Source of the DNA: Frondihabitans sucicola
GTDB lineage: Bacteria; Actinomycetota; Actinomycetes; Actinomycetales; Microbacteriaceae
Assembly (NCBI RefSeq): GCF_030296615.1
Contig: NZ_AP027732.1
Coordinates: forward strand, 2,671,042-2,735,041
DNA length: 64,000 bases
Direction: 5' to 3'
The translations under genes and the position numbers were made by a program. The notes under the pieces are model-generated. The model saw nothing but the letters and a program-made list of their open reading frames with translations. It ran no database searches and was not told the origin of the DNA. How positions within the stretch are numbered: the first letter of the stretch is position 1; each line of letters begins with the position of its first letter. Below, piece after piece: positions 41,064 through 51,091 of this stretch.

Positions 41064-41711
41064 CTAGGCGGACCTTCGGAGACGGCCGATCTCGCGCCGG
41101 GTGAGGCCCGCTGCGATGGCGACGATCGGGCCGTAGACGAAGGCGATCGAGACAACGTAGGTCGTGGCGAACGTGTCGGGTCCGGCGAGGGCGAGGACGA
41201 CGGCGAGCACGACGACGACAACGGCGGCGAGGAGCACTCGTGTGGCGATGCGCCGGGCCCTCGCAGGATCGCGTTCGGCCAGCCTCAGCACAGACGATCT
41301 GAGGCGGGGAGCGAAGGGCCAGAGCGCGAACAGCGTCGTGGACGCGAGGAACGTGTTGTCGGTGAGGATCCCGGTCACGAGTAGGACGACCGCCACGCTC
41401 AGGAAGGCGACCCCGGTGGCGCGGCCGTAGCGGCGCGCGGCATCTTCGCTGACGTCGAGGTAGGCGCGCCGGCCGAACGGCGCCATGACGAGTGCGGCCG
41501 CCGTGCCGGCGACGGCAGCGACACGCCACCCCAGGTCGAGGCGGTGAGCCGCAACCGTGGACGTGTGGCCGCGGGCGGCCAGGAGGACGACGACCGCGAG
41601 AGCGACGACCAGCACCGGCGGGAGCAACCACTCGCGGCGAGTGACGGGCAGCCAGCGCAGCAGAGCCGGATCGATCTCGGCTTCGTCGGGATCCTGCGCC
41701 TCGTCATTCAC
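41064..41711 (-). CDS. Hypothetical polytopic membrane protein
   Basis: The 215-residue protein is not recognised. A polar acidic N-terminus of about 28 residues is followed by about six hydrophobic helices arranged as pairs: VLVVALAVVVLLAA, VAAVAGTAAALVMA, VAFLSVAVVLLVTG and others. Arg-rich loops face the inside, and the C-terminus is basic. The GTG 41711 lies inside the last codons of the SDR gene, so the two are probably cotranscribed. No transporter or enzyme motif was seen. Confidence 0.65.
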   Translation of the reverse strand: MNDEAQDPDEAEIDPALLRWLPVTRREWLLPPVLVVALAVVVLLAARGHTSTVAAHRLDLGWRVAAVAGTAAALVMAPFGRRAYLDVSEDAARRYGRATGVAFLSVAVVLLVTGILTDNTFLASTTLFALWPFAPRLRSSVLRLAERDPARARRIATRVLLAAVVVVVLAVVLALAGPDTFATTYVVSIAFVYGPIVAIAAGLTRREIGRLRRSA

Positions 41712-42459
41712 GCGCGCGGCCTCGCCGCCGGCCGTCCCACAGCCGTTGCAGCCGCGGGTACAGCACCTCGAGATCGCGGGGCAGCGCCGCCTTCGTCTCG
41801 CGGCTCTCGTCGTCGGCCAGGATCTCCTCGGCGCCGGACTCCACACCGTCGAGCACCTGGGCGACGACGTCGGCCGGGCTGATCTTCGGGGCCTTGACCC
41901 GGGTGACCATCTCCGTGTCGATGAACCCCGCGTGCACGGCGACGACGAGCGTGCCCTGCTCGCGGAGCTCGACACGGGCCGCGTTCGTCAGGGCCCAGGC
42001 GGCCGACTTCGACGCCCCGTACCCACCGCTGGCCGGAGGCGCGACCCAGCTCGCCACGGACAGGACGTCGACGATGGCTCCTCCGCCGTTGGCCGCCAGC
42101 ACCGGCGCGAACGCACGGCACATCGCGAGGGTGCCGAAGAAGTTGACCTCCAGCTCGTCTCTCGCCGCGCTGTCGTCGTCGGACCCGATCAAAGGGGTGA
42201 GCCGCATGATGCCGGCGTTGTTCACGAGCAGATCGACGTCCCGACAGCGCTCGGCGGCGGATCGAACCTGGACCGGATCGGTCACATCGAGCTCGATCGG
42301 GACCACGCGGTCGTCGTCCCAGGAGTTCGGCACGCGCGATCCTGCGTAGACCTTCGCCGCGCCGCGGCCGAGCAGCCCGTCGACGAAGGAGCGTCCGAGA
42401 CCGCGGCCCGCCCCGGTCACGAGAGCCCTGCTGCCCTCGATCGGGACGGAGAGACTCAC
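41704..42459 (-). CDS. SDR-family oxidoreductase
   Basis: A 251-residue Rossmann-fold NAD(P)(H) dehydrogenase. It shows TGAGRGLG cofactor binding, NNAGIM, the catalytic Ser in SVASW and YGASK with Tyr and Lys. The C-terminus (about 195-251) is less conserved and Arg-rich. The substrate is unknown. The GTG start overlaps the stop of the upstream hydrolase gene (GTGA), suggesting both act on one compound or stress. Confidence 0.87.
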   Translation of the reverse strand: MSLSVPIEGSRALVTGAGRGLGRSFVDGLLGRGAAKVYAGSRVPNSWDDDRVVPIELDVTDPVQVRSAAERCRDVDLLVNNAGIMRLTPLIGSDDDSAARDELEVNFFGTLAMCRAFAPVLAANGGGAIVDVLSVASWVAPPASGGYGASKSAAWALTNAARVELREQGTLVVAVHAGFIDTEMVTRVKAPKISPADVVAQVLDGVESGAEEILADDESRETKAALPRDLEVLYPRLQRLWDGRRRGRARE

Positions 42460-43271
42460 GACGCCGCCGGAGCGAGGCGCTCGGTCAGGAAGGCGACGGT
42501 CCGCTCGCGGGCACCGAGCGCAGGGTGACCGGGCAGGTCGCGGACCTCGTGCGTCAGCACGGCGTGCGCGCCGCGCGAGAATCCCCACTCGTTGTCGGGC
42601 GAGGAGTCGAGTTCGATGATCTCGAACGCGTCGCCGAGCTTCCTCTTGATCGAGTCGAAGCGGGCCCGGGGTGCGGTCGCGTCGTTTGAGAAGCGGAGTC
42701 CGAGCGCGCAGACGTCGCCCGCGGACGCGCGCGCGGCGACGCGGTCGAACTCCCTCGGGGACATACCGGGATCCTGCTGTCTCGGCTTTCCGAGCGGGAA
42801 GGGCACGGCCGGCTGGCTGAGCACCGAGGCCGCCACGGAGTCGTCGACGGCCACCGCCAGCGCGAAGCCGCCGGTGAAGCACATGCCGATCACGCCGACC
42901 CCGGGGCCCGGGGTACGCGAAGCCAGGTCGGCAGCGACCGCACGGAGGAAGTCGGTGATCGGGCGGTGGGCACCCGTGGCGAAGGCGCGGAACTCCGCTG
43001 CGACACAGAGCCGCGAGAGGACCCGGAGCGTGTAGCCGATCGTGGCGGGCCTGACCGGCTCTCCGAAGGGTGACGGCACGACGACCGTGAAGCCGCGGTC
43101 GACCAGGTGATCGGCGAGACCGAGGACCTCGGGGGTGATGCCCGGCACCTCCGGGATCAGGACGACGCCGGGGCCCGAACCCTTCTCGAAGACGTCGTAC
43201 GTCAGGCCGCCGCCGGTGAACGGCGAGCGGACCCAACCGGTGAGGTCGGACTCGGGGGCTGACGGCGACAT
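42456..43271 (-). CDS. Dienelactone hydrolase-family protein
   Basis: A 271-residue alpha/beta hydrolase. The nucleophile Cys131 lies in GMCFTGGF (family GxCxGG), and Glu41 in IPEVPG matches the Glu that activates the Cys in dienelactone hydrolase. The enzyme would open lactone or thioester-like bonds; the true substrate is unknown. It heads a three-gene group with the SDR and a membrane protein, divergent from the acyltransferase gene across a 162-base region. Confidence 0.85.
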   Translation of the reverse strand: MSPSAPESDLTGWVRSPFTGGGLTYDVFEKGSGPGVVLIPEVPGITPEVLGLADHLVDRGFTVVVPSPFGEPVRPATIGYTLRVLSRLCVAAEFRAFATGAHRPITDFLRAVAADLASRTPGPGVGVIGMCFTGGFALAVAVDDSVAASVLSQPAVPFPLGKPRQQDPGMSPREFDRVAARASAGDVCALGLRFSNDATAPRARFDSIKRKLGDAFEIIELDSSPDNEWGFSRGAHAVLTHEVRDLPGHPALGARERTVAFLTERLAPAAS

Positions 43272-43433
43272 GGGCGTCCTTCATTCGGGAGCTTCATCGT
43301 ACGATCGCGGTCCGTTCCGCTCGAATGTTTCGGTGGCGTGGCGTTTTCGACTGAGGGTAGACAAGGCCGAATTCCGTGGCCGACAATATGCCCGAGGGCC
43401 TCGCCGGGGCCACCCGACTCATTGGCACTGATC

Positions 43434-45614
43434 ATGCAGACTTCCGTTCGCCCTGTCCCCAAGCGATTCCGACCCGACATCCAGGGGCTTCGAATGCTGG
43501 CGGTCGTGGCCGTCATCCTCGACCACCTGCTCGCGTGGCCCTCCGGCGGCTTCGTCGGGGTCGACGTCTTCTTCGTCCTGTCGGGATTCCTCATCACCGG
43601 CCTGCTCTACCGGGAGCACCAGAAGACCGGCAGGATCTCGTTCGCAGGCTTCTATCGGCGCCGAGCCCGTCGCATCCTGCCGATCTCGGCCCTCGTCCTC
43701 GCCGTCACGGTCGCGACCTCGTTCGCGATCTTCCTGCCCGCCCGCGCGAAGACGATCACCGTCGACGCGCTCTGGTCGCTCCTCTTCGCCGGGAACTGGC
43801 ACTTCGCAGCGGTCGGCACGAACTACTTCGCTTCGGACGGCACCACGTCGCCGCTGCAGCACTACTGGTCGCTCGCCGTCGAGGAGCAGTTCTATCTCGT
43901 CTGGCCCTGGATCCTGGTGATCGTCTTCGCGATCGCGGCGCGGCGATCCTGGTCGCGCCAGAAGGGCGTGCGTGCAGTCGTCGTCGTGATGGTCGTCCTC
44001 TCGGTGGCCTCGCTCGTCTGGGCGATCCTGCAGTCGGTCACCGACCCGGGGTTCGCGTACTTCTCGACGCTCGCGCGGGCGTGGGAACTCGGCGTCGGTG
44101 CGCTGCTCGCGATCGGGGTGCCGATTCTGGGCAGGATCCCCGACCGGCTCCGCCCGATCCTCGCCTGGGTCGGCCTCGCCGGCATCGTGCTGAGCGTGTT
44201 CGTCACGTCGGGTGGGTCGGGATTCCCCGCGCCGGGTGCCCTGCTGCCCGTCCTCTCCACGGCCCTCGTCGTGGCCGCGGGCACCGGTGGCGAGCAGCGG
44301 TACCTCGCGCCGCTCACCAATCGGGTCTCGAACTACGTGGGCGACATCTCGTACTCGCTCTACCTCTGGCACTTCCCCGTGATCATCCTGCTCGGCGCGA
44401 TCCTCAAGCCCGGCGTCCTCTACTACGTCATCTGCCTCGTGGGCATGGCGGTGCTGTCGATGCTCTCGTACCACCTGGTCGAGGATCCGATCCGCAATTC
44501 CACCTGGCTCGACCGCCGCGCTCGCCAGGAGCGTCGGCAGCACCCCGAGCTCCGGCGTCGGCGTGAGCTTCCGGAGATCCTCTGGAACGTTCGCGCGGGA
44601 GACGCCGTGATCTTCGGCACCGCGATCATCGCCGGCCTCGTCTTCGTCACGTATTCGGCCATCTCTGCGCCGCCCCCGCCTCCCGCCGTGGCGGCGATCG
44701 CTCCGAACGCGATCCCTTCCTCCGCGAGCGTGACGAAGGCCGACACGGTCACCGGCGCGTCGGGCGGCCCGCAGACGACCGCCGAGAAACAGCTCTCTGC
44801 CAAGATCTCGACTGCTCTCACGGCGACCTCGTTCCCCGCCTTCGATCCGCCGATCGACTCGCTCGGAACGACGAAGTGGGTCCACGCCGCCGCCACCAGC
44901 GGCTGCGCCGACATCTCGGCGGACAACGCGACCCGGTGCGAGACCGGACCGGCGAACGCCACCAAGCAGGCCGTGGTCCTCGGCGACTCGTTCGCGATCG
45001 CCTGGATGCCGGGGCTGCGGACGGCGCTGGCTGATGCCGGCTACCGTGTTCACACGCTGACCTCCGGGCAGTGCCCCGCGGCCGACGTCGTCGTCGACAA
45101 GGAGGGCGGTGCTCCGTTCCCCGAGTGCACGGCGCACCGGGCATGGGCGCTCCAGCAGATCGCGGCGATCAAGCCGGACCTGGTCGTGCTCGCCGACTCG
45201 GCCGGGACCATCGACCGGCTGGCGACCAAGACCGACCTCACCGGTGGCAGCCAGGCCATCGCGAATGGTCTGCAGAAGACGATCCAAGCGATCAAGCCTC
45301 ATGCGAAGCGAATCGCCGTGCTGTCGGATCCGCCGGCCGGAGTGGCACTGCAGGAGTGCGTGACCCGTGTGTCGACTCCGAGCGACTGCGTCCGAGAGAT
45401 CTCCCCGACGTGGTCGGCGATCCAGGCCGACGATCAGGACGTCATCAAGGCGACGGGCGCCACCTACGTCGACACGCACCTGTGGTTCTGCGACGACCAG
45501 GGGCGGTGCCCCTCGTTCATCGGAAACACACCCGTGCGAGCGGACGCCGGACACATGACGGTGCAGTATTCGGAGTCGCTCGAGCCGTTGCTCGCGGCGG
45601 CGCTGAAGCTCTGA
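43434..45614 (+). CDS. Acyltransferase-3 / SGNH fusion (OafA/YrhL-like)
   Basis: A 726-residue membrane O-acyltransferase. The N-terminal acyltransferase-3 domain has about ten TM helices, with RPDIQGLRMLAVVAVILDH carrying the presumed catalytic His, FVLSGFLITGLLYRE and PLQHYWSLAVEEQFYLVWP. After a further TM (about 395-415) an exported SGNH domain starts with VLGDSFAIAW and ends with DTHLW and the Asp-His in DAGHMT. Such proteins acylate cell-wall or exported glycans. ATG 43434 is chosen, as the extra 32 codons above have no family similarity. It is a single plus-strand gene. Confidence 0.9.
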   Translation: MQTSVRPVPKRFRPDIQGLRMLAVVAVILDHLLAWPSGGFVGVDVFFVLSGFLITGLLYREHQKTGRISFAGFYRRRARRILPISALVLAVTVATSFAIFLPARAKTITVDALWSLLFAGNWHFAAVGTNYFASDGTTSPLQHYWSLAVEEQFYLVWPWILVIVFAIAARRSWSRQKGVRAVVVVMVVLSVASLVWAILQSVTDPGFAYFSTLARAWELGVGALLAIGVPILGRIPDRLRPILAWVGLAGIVLSVFVTSGGSGFPAPGALLPVLSTALVVAAGTGGEQRYLAPLTNRVSNYVGDISYSLYLWHFPVIILLGAILKPGVLYYVICLVGMAVLSMLSYHLVEDPIRNSTWLDRRARQERRQHPELRRRRELPEILWNVRAGDAVIFGTAIIAGLVFVTYSAISAPPPPPAVAAIAPNAIPSSASVTKADTVTGASGGPQTTAEKQLSAKISTALTATSFPAFDPPIDSLGTTKWVHAAATSGCADISADNATRCETGPANATKQAVVLGDSFAIAWMPGLRTALADAGYRVHTLTSGQCPAADVVVDKEGGAPFPECTAHRAWALQQIAAIKPDLVVLADSAGTIDRLATKTDLTGGSQAIANGLQKTIQAIKPHAKRIAVLSDPPAGVALQECVTRVSTPSDCVREISPTWSAIQADDQDVIKATGATYVDTHLWFCDDQGRCPSFIGNTPVRADAGHMTVQYSESLEPLLAAALKL

Positions 45615-45620
45615 CTCCGG

Positions 45621-46094
45621 CTAGGCGGTGGGGCTCGCCGCGCGGACGGCCGCGCGCACCGCGGCCCGGTCGGCTGCGGCCCGGACCGCGAACCGGTAGG
45701 AGTCGAACCCGAGTCCCGTGATCAAGCCCGTCGACACCGCGGAGACCACGCTCGCGCGACGGAAGTCGTCGCGCGATGTGGGGTTGGTGAGGTGAACCTC
45801 GATCAGCGGCAGTCCGGCCTCGGTCACGAGAGCGGCGGCATCGCGGAGCGCGTACGAGTAGTGCGTGAAAGCGGCCGGATTCAACACGACTCCCCAGCCG
45901 GCCTCGACCGCCTCGAAGAGCCACGAGATGAGCTCGGCCTCGTCGTCGGTCTGGCGGAACAGCACCGTGATCGCCGGATCGAGAGACTCCAGGGCGACAC
46001 GGAGCTCGCCGGCGGGGTCGCCGGCTCCCGTCGTCGGCCCGCGGCCGCCCGGACGCCCGTGATCGCGCCCGGACGCCACCAGGACGATCGTCAC
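45621..46094 (-). CDS. aroQ: Type II 3-dehydroquinate dehydratase-like protein with altered active-site loop
   Basis: Position and the C-terminal part identify it: [15 protein letters not shown] (Asn and His), [15 protein letters not shown] (Glu and His) and [15 protein letters not shown]. The N-terminal active-site segment, usually NGPNLxxLGxREPxxYG, reads [17 protein letters not shown]: the Asn is Asp, one Arg can be aligned and the catalytic Tyr is missing. The 157 residues are a normal length and no indel restores the motif. It may be a weakened enzyme or have another role. The GTG overlaps the aroB stop (GTGA); the 3' end lies six bases from the convergent acyltransferase gene. Confidence 0.8.
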   Translation of the reverse strand: MTIVLVASGRDHGRPGGRGPTTGAGDPAGELRVALESLDPAITVLFRQTDDEAELISWLFEAVEAGWGVVLNPAAFTHYSYALRDAAALVTEAGLPLIEVHLTNPTSRDDFRRASVVSAVSTGLITGLGFDSYRFAVRAAADRAAVRAAVRAASPTA

Positions 46095-47233
46095 GAACCG
46101 ATCTCCTGGTAGGCCGCGAAGAGCAGGCTCTGGTCGGGCGCCTCGAGCACGGTCGGACGCGCGAGGTCGTCGAGCACGATGAAGCGCAGCATTCCCGCGC
46201 GGCTCTTCTTGTCGCGCTGCATCGTGGCCAGGAGGGTGTTCCAGCGGCCGACCGGGTACTGGATCGGGAGGCCGAGGGAGGTGAGGATGCTGCGGTGCCG
46301 GTCGGCGACCTCGTCGGAGAGGCGCCCGGCAAGGCGCGACAGCTCGGCGGCGAAGACCATTCCGACCGAGACGGCCGCGCCGTGCCGCCACTGGTACCGC
46401 TCGGCGTGCTCGATGGCGTGCCCGAGCGTGTGACCGTAGTTCAGGATCTCGCGGAGACCGGCCTCCTTGAAGTCGTGGCCGACCACGCGCGCCTTGAGGG
46501 CGATCGCGAGCTCGACCACTCGGCGGAACTCGGGTGTAGACGGGTCGACGACTCGGTCGACATCGGCCTCGACGATGTCGAGGATCTCGGGCTCGGCGAT
46601 GAACCCGGCCTTCACGATCTCGGCGAAACCGGCCAGGATCTCGTTCCGGGCCAGCCCGTCGAGCATGTCGAAGTCGACGAGGACGCCGACCGGCGCGTAG
46701 AACGAGCCGACGAGGTTCTTGCCCTCGGCCGTGTTGATTCCCGTCTTGCCGCCGACGCTGGCGTCGACCATGCCCAGGACCGTCGTGGGCACCTGCACCA
46801 GCTGGACGCCGCGCAGCCAGGTCGCGGCCACGAAGCCGGCCAGGTCGGTCGTGGCTCCGCCTCCCAGCCCGACGATCGCGTCGGTGCGGGTGAAGTCGGC
46901 CTGGCCGAGGATCTGCCAGCAGAACGCTGCGACCTCGACCCGCTTGCCGGCCTCCGCGTCGGGCACCTCGGCGATCATCGCCTCGTAGCCGTCTGCGATC
47001 AGCTGCTGGCGCAGCGCCTCGGCCTTCACGCCCAGCGGCGGAGCGTGGACGATGAGGATCTTCTTGGTCTGGGGACCGAGCAGGGTCGCCAGCTCTCGGA
47101 CGACGCCCCGCCCGACGAGCACGTCGTAGGGCGACGTGCCGTTCACCGGAATGACCGTGGTCGGGACGCCCGCCGTCTTCTCGTCGGTCTCGTCGGCGCC
47201 GGTGACCTGCTCGGTCGGTGTGCTGTCGCTCAT
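46091..47233 (-). CDS. aroB: 3-dehydroquinate synthase
   Basis: NAD- and metal-dependent cyclase converting DAHP to 3-dehydroquinate. It shows [39 protein letters not shown] and the zinc His in [12 protein letters not shown]. The 380 residues include a 25-residue polar N-terminal tail. ATG 47233 overlaps the aroK stop (ATGA). Confidence 0.97.
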   Translation of the reverse strand: MSDSTPTEQVTGADETDEKTAGVPTTVIPVNGTSPYDVLVGRGVVRELATLLGPQTKKILIVHAPPLGVKAEALRQQLIADGYEAMIAEVPDAEAGKRVEVAAFCWQILGQADFTRTDAIVGLGGGATTDLAGFVAATWLRGVQLVQVPTTVLGMVDASVGGKTGINTAEGKNLVGSFYAPVGVLVDFDMLDGLARNEILAGFAEIVKAGFIAEPEILDIVEADVDRVVDPSTPEFRRVVELAIALKARVVGHDFKEAGLREILNYGHTLGHAIEHAERYQWRHGAAVSVGMVFAAELSRLAGRLSDEVADRHRSILTSLGLPIQYPVGRWNTLLATMQRDKKSRAGMLRFIVLDDLARPTVLEAPDQSLLFAAYQEIGS

Positions 47234-47742
47234 GGGAGGTCCGTTCCGACCCACTCGACGATGTCGTCGACGACGTGCGAGAGGGGTCTGTGGGAGGTGT
47301 CGAGGGTGAGATCGGCCAGCGCCGCGTAGATCGGGGCGCGCTCTTCGGCGATGGCCATCCAGGCGCCGAGGCCGTCGTGGTGGAGCAGCGGGCGGTCGGA
47401 GCCGGCGATGCGCGACTCGACCGCCTCGGGGGTGACGGTCAGCAGGATCACGCGCGACGACTCGAGCAGGGACCGTGTCGACGGGTCGAGCACGGCGCCT
47501 CCTCCCAGCGAGACGACCACGGGCTGGGCGACCGCCCGGGCCACGGCGTCGCGCTCGAGAGCACGGAAGCCCGGCTCGCCGAGACTCTCGAACAGGGCGG
47601 GGATCGGCCCGTGGTCGCGCGCGATGGCCCGGTCGGTGTCGATGAACGGCACACCGAGCGCTTTCGCGACCCGCTTGCCGACGCTCGTCTTGCCGGCGCC
47701 CATGGGGCCGATCAGCACGACCGCCTTGGCGAGCGCGGTCAT
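47230..47742 (-). CDS. aroK: Shikimate kinase
   Basis: Phosphorylates shikimate. P-loop [15 protein letters not shown], the shikimate-binding [13 protein letters not shown] and [11 protein letters not shown] are visible. It has 170 residues. It starts seven bases after the aroC stop codon. Confidence 0.96.
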   Translation of the reverse strand: MTALAKAVVLIGPMGAGKTSVGKRVAKALGVPFIDTDRAIARDHGPIPALFESLGEPGFRALERDAVARAVAQPVVVSLGGGAVLDPSTRSLLESSRVILLTVTPEAVESRIAGSDRPLLHHDGLGAWMAIAEERAPIYAALADLTLDTSHRPLSHVVDDIVEWVGTDLP

Positions 47743-47749
47743 CGGCGGA

Positions 47750-48967
47750 TCACAGCTGGGCTGCGGGGACGCCAGGCTCGGAGGTCGTCGTGAGGAGCTC
47801 CGGGATGGCGGCCAGGAACGCGTCGAGGTTGCGGCTGGTCTCGTCGATCGAGTCGCCCCCGAACTTCTCGAGCACGGCGTTCGCGAGCACGAGGGCGACC
47901 ATCGCTTCGGCGACGACGCCGGCGGCCGGCACGGCGCAGACGTCGGAACGCTGGTGGTGGGCGCTGGCCGTCTCGCCGGTGGCGACGTCGACCGTGGGCA
48001 GGGCGTGCGGGACGGTCGCGATCGGCTTCATGCCGGCGCGGACGCGCAGCACGGTGCCCGTGGACATGCCGCCCTCCGTGCCTCCGGCCCGGTCGGTCTC
48101 TCGCGCGATGCCCTGATCGGTCTGGAAGAGGGCGTCGTGGGCCTCGGAGCCGCGACGGGTCGTCGTGAGGAAGCCGTCGCCGATCTCGACCCCCTTGATC
48201 GCCTGGATGCTCATGAGAGCTTCGGCGAGCTTGGCGTCGAGCTTTCTGTCCCACTGGACGTGGGACCCGAGCCCGGGCGGGACGTTGTAGGCAAGCACCT
48301 CGACGACGCCGCCGAGGGTGTCGCCCGCCTTCTTGGCGTCGTCGACCTCGGCCACCATCAGAGCGGAGGTCTCGGCGTCGAAGCACCGCAACGGATCGGC
48401 GTCGAGAGCCTCGACGTCTTCGAGGCGAGGCAGCGGACGGCCCTCGGGCACGCGCACGGGCCCGATCGACAGCGTGTGGCTGACCAGCTCGATGCCGAGC
48501 TCTGCAAGAAAGGACTTGGCCACGGCGCCGAGGGCGACACGAGCCGCCGTCTCGCGCGCGCTGGCGCGCTCGAGGATGGGGCGGGCCGAGTCGAAGCCGT
48601 ACTTCTGCATGCCGACGAGGTCGGCGTGCCCGGGCCGCGGGCGGGTGAGCGCGGCGCTGCGGCCCCGGGAGGCCTCGCTGATCTCGACGGGAGAGGCGTT
48701 CATGACCTCTTCCCATTTCGGCCACTCGGTGTTGCCGACGCGGATGGCGATCGGGCTGCCGATGGAGCGGCCGTGGATGACCCCGCCGGAGATGTGCAGT
48801 TCGTCCTGTTCGAACTTCATCCGCGAGCCGCGGCCGTAGCCGAGCTTGCGGCGGGCCAGGTCGGCCTGGAGGTCATCGAGAAGGACGGGCACGCCCGCGG
48901 GCAGGCCCTCCAGAACGGCAATGAGTTCGGGGCCATGAGACTCACCCGCGGTCAACCAACGAAGCAT
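47750..48967 (-). CDS. aroC: Chorismate synthase
   Basis: FMN-dependent enzyme that makes chorismate from EPSP, the branch compound used by TrpE elsewhere in the window. It begins [15 protein letters not shown] and has [26 protein letters not shown] and RVALGAVAK. The 405 residues are the usual length. The shikimate dehydrogenase gene aroE, often just upstream in actinobacteria, is absent: only 62 bases separate aroC from mltG. Confidence 0.97.
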   Translation of the reverse strand: MLRWLTAGESHGPELIAVLEGLPAGVPVLLDDLQADLARRKLGYGRGSRMKFEQDELHISGGVIHGRSIGSPIAIRVGNTEWPKWEEVMNASPVEISEASRGRSAALTRPRPGHADLVGMQKYGFDSARPILERASARETAARVALGAVAKSFLAELGIELVSHTLSIGPVRVPEGRPLPRLEDVEALDADPLRCFDAETSALMVAEVDDAKKAGDTLGGVVEVLAYNVPPGLGSHVQWDRKLDAKLAEALMSIQAIKGVEIGDGFLTTTRRGSEAHDALFQTDQGIARETDRAGGTEGGMSTGTVLRVRAGMKPIATVPHALPTVDVATGETASAHHQRSDVCAVPAAGVVAEAMVALVLANAVLEKFGGDSIDETSRNLDAFLAAIPELLTTTSEPGVPAAQL

Positions 48968-49029
48968 GGGGTCGATTCTTCCACACCCCGTGGTCGGAGC
49001 CGCGCGGGGACTGCTTGCAGACCGGCGGT

Positions 49030-50553
49030 CTACTTGTCGTAGTCGGGGTGGGCGCGCAGCCAGGTCTGGAATTGCGTCACGGCCTTCTGGTGCTCCGCGT
49101 ACGTGTTCGAGAACGCCGTCTGCCCCGTCTCGAGATTCACCGTGACGAAGTAGAGCCAGTCGCCGGACGCGGGATGCGTCGCCGCGTTCAGGGCCAGGTC
49201 ACCGGGATTCGAGATGGGACCTACGGGGAGGCCCTTGTGCACGTAGGTGTTGTACTTGTTGCCCGCGTCGGCCCGCTCGGCGTCGGTCGTCGTGACACGA
49301 CCCGTCGTGCCCGCGCCGTAGGCCACTGTCGCATCCGACTGCAGGAGCATGCCCTGGTCGATGCGATTCTGGAAGACCCGCGCGACCTTCGGGTAGTCGG
49401 CGGCGAGGCCCGCCTCCTTCTGGATCAGCGAGGCGAAGATGATCGTGTGCTCGTAGTCGGCCGGCGCCACGCCGGCTGTCGCCAGGTGTTTCTTCATGGT
49501 GTCGACCATGGTCTGGAAGTACTGCTTGGCCGTATTGCCCGGCTGCAGGTCGTAGGTCGCCGGGAAGAGGTAGCCCTCGAGACTCGTGGCGTTGGCCGGC
49601 AGGCCGTAGGCCTTGTAGTCGGCGGCGGCCGCGCTCACCTGCGCTGCCGGGATCTTCGTCGCGGTCGTCATCAGGGAGACGATGCCCTTGAGGGTCGTGC
49701 CCTCGGGGATGACCAGCTTCGTCGTGATCCTGGCCGAGCTGCTCTGCAGCCGGTTGATCGCCGACTCGGCGCTCATGTGCTCGTACATCGTGTACGTGCC
49801 CGGCATGAACTGGACCGTCGTGTCGGCGAGCAGCAGTTTGTAGGGCGCGTCGGACGTCTTGGTGATGTCGGCCTTGGCGAGCTTGGTGGCGATCGTCGAA
49901 CCGATGTCGCCGGAGACGATCGTGAACTCGACCTTCTTGCCGTTGCCGGAGCCGGCGTAGTCGTCGCTCGGCTTCGCCCCGAAGAGAGAGGCCACGCCGG
50001 GAGCGTACTGGTTGTAGAGGGACGCGACGACAGCGCTTCCGCCGCCCAGGACGACGACCAGGACCGCGATCAGGACCCAGGTGCCGCGGCGGGGGCCGCG
50101 CCCGCGGCCCGAGCGCTTCTCGCGCGGAGGCTTGGGTGGTCGACGGGACGTCTGGGCGCGGGACTCGGGGGCTCCGGAGCCCGCTGAACGCTGCCGGGTG
50201 TCGCCGACGCCGGGAGACGGCTGTTGAGCGTTCACCGTCTCGGGATCGGCCTGCGCGACGGCGTTGGCGAGGGCGAAGAGATCGCTGGAGGCGGGTGCCT
50301 CGGGTGCCGCTGCGGGTGCCGGTGTCTGCGCGGCGGCAGTCGGGACCGGCGGAGCCGGAGCCGGCGGCTCGGGCTCGGTGGCCGCGGGTGCCGCGGGAGT
50401 CGGCGTCGACTCCTCGGCCTCCCTGGCCGCCGCGCGCTCGCGCTCGCGCAGTTCGCGCCGCGAGAGAGGTGCCGCCTGATCGTGCTGCTGCCCGGTGGGG
50501 CGAGGTGCCGAGTGACCGGCGAAGATCTCGTCCCAGGAGGGTTCGTCTGCCAC
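49030..50553 (-). CDS. mltG: Endolytic peptidoglycan transglycosylase MltG
   Basis: Cuts nascent glycan strands at the membrane and helps set chain length. The 507 residues start with an unusually long Ala/Pro/Glu-rich cytosolic part of about 165 residues. A TM helix follows ([19 protein letters not shown]), then the LysM-like and YceG domains with the catalytic Glu in [20 protein letters not shown]. The start is a GTG (50553) overlapping the region just after the ruvX stop. It is downstream of alaS-ruvX. Confidence 0.94.
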   Translation of the reverse strand: MADEPSWDEIFAGHSAPRPTGQQHDQAAPLSRRELRERERAAAREAEESTPTPAAPAATEPEPPAPAPPVPTAAAQTPAPAAAPEAPASSDLFALANAVAQADPETVNAQQPSPGVGDTRQRSAGSGAPESRAQTSRRPPKPPREKRSGRGRGPRRGTWVLIAVLVVVLGGGSAVVASLYNQYAPGVASLFGAKPSDDYAGSGNGKKVEFTIVSGDIGSTIATKLAKADITKTSDAPYKLLLADTTVQFMPGTYTMYEHMSAESAINRLQSSSARITTKLVIPEGTTLKGIVSLMTTATKIPAAQVSAAAADYKAYGLPANATSLEGYLFPATYDLQPGNTAKQYFQTMVDTMKKHLATAGVAPADYEHTIIFASLIQKEAGLAADYPKVARVFQNRIDQGMLLQSDATVAYGAGTTGRVTTTDAERADAGNKYNTYVHKGLPVGPISNPGDLALNAATHPASGDWLYFVTVNLETGQTAFSNTYAEHQKAVTQFQTWLRAHPDYDK

Positions 50554-50556
50554 GTG

Positions 50557-51083
50557 TCATCGTCCTTCGTCGGGTGTCGCCTCACTCGGCACGAGGGAAC
50601 CCGGGGGCGTCCGCTCGATCGCTCGAGGTCGATGGCGTGTTGCAGAATTATAACGGCGGCAACCTGGTCGACGACGGAACGCTGCTTCTTGGCCGACCGA
50701 CCGGCCGCTCGGAGGGCGCCCTGAGCCGTCACCGTCGAGAGGCGTTCGTCGACCAGGCGCACGGGCACCGAGGCCCCGCGTGCCAGCCGTTCGGCGAAGC
50801 CGCGGGCGTCGGCGGTGGACGGCGTGTCGGCTCCGGAGAGCGAGAGCGGCAGCCCGACGATGATCTCGACAGCCGCCAATTCGTCGGCGTGTCCGAGGAT
50901 CGTCTTCACGTCGGCTCCGGAGTCTCCGGACCGCGCCACGGTCTCGATCGGCGTCGCGAGGAGGACATCGGGATCGGTTCGCGCGACGCCGATCCGGACC
51001 TTGCCCACGTCGACGCCGATCCGAACGCCGCGACGGCGTTCCGTCGCGGAATCGTGGCCCTGCGGGAAATCACTCACCGGCAC
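50557..51083 (-). CDS. ruvX: Putative pre-16S rRNA nuclease (YqgF/RuvX), frameshifted in this sequence
   Basis: RNase H-like resolvase-fold protein that trims the 16S 5' end. RIGVDVGKVRIGVA holds the first catalytic Asp, IIVGLPLSLSG and VRLVDERLSTVTA follow, and the last Asp lies in KKQRSVVDQVAA. The frame goes wrong after ERSSGRP at the G5 run 50603-50607. One more base gives a GRPPGSLVPSE tail and a stop at 50557 just before mltG, 175 residues in all. It is treated as a sequence error. GTG 51083 or 51077 could be the start. Confidence 0.9.
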
Positions 51084-51091
51084 GGAGGCGA

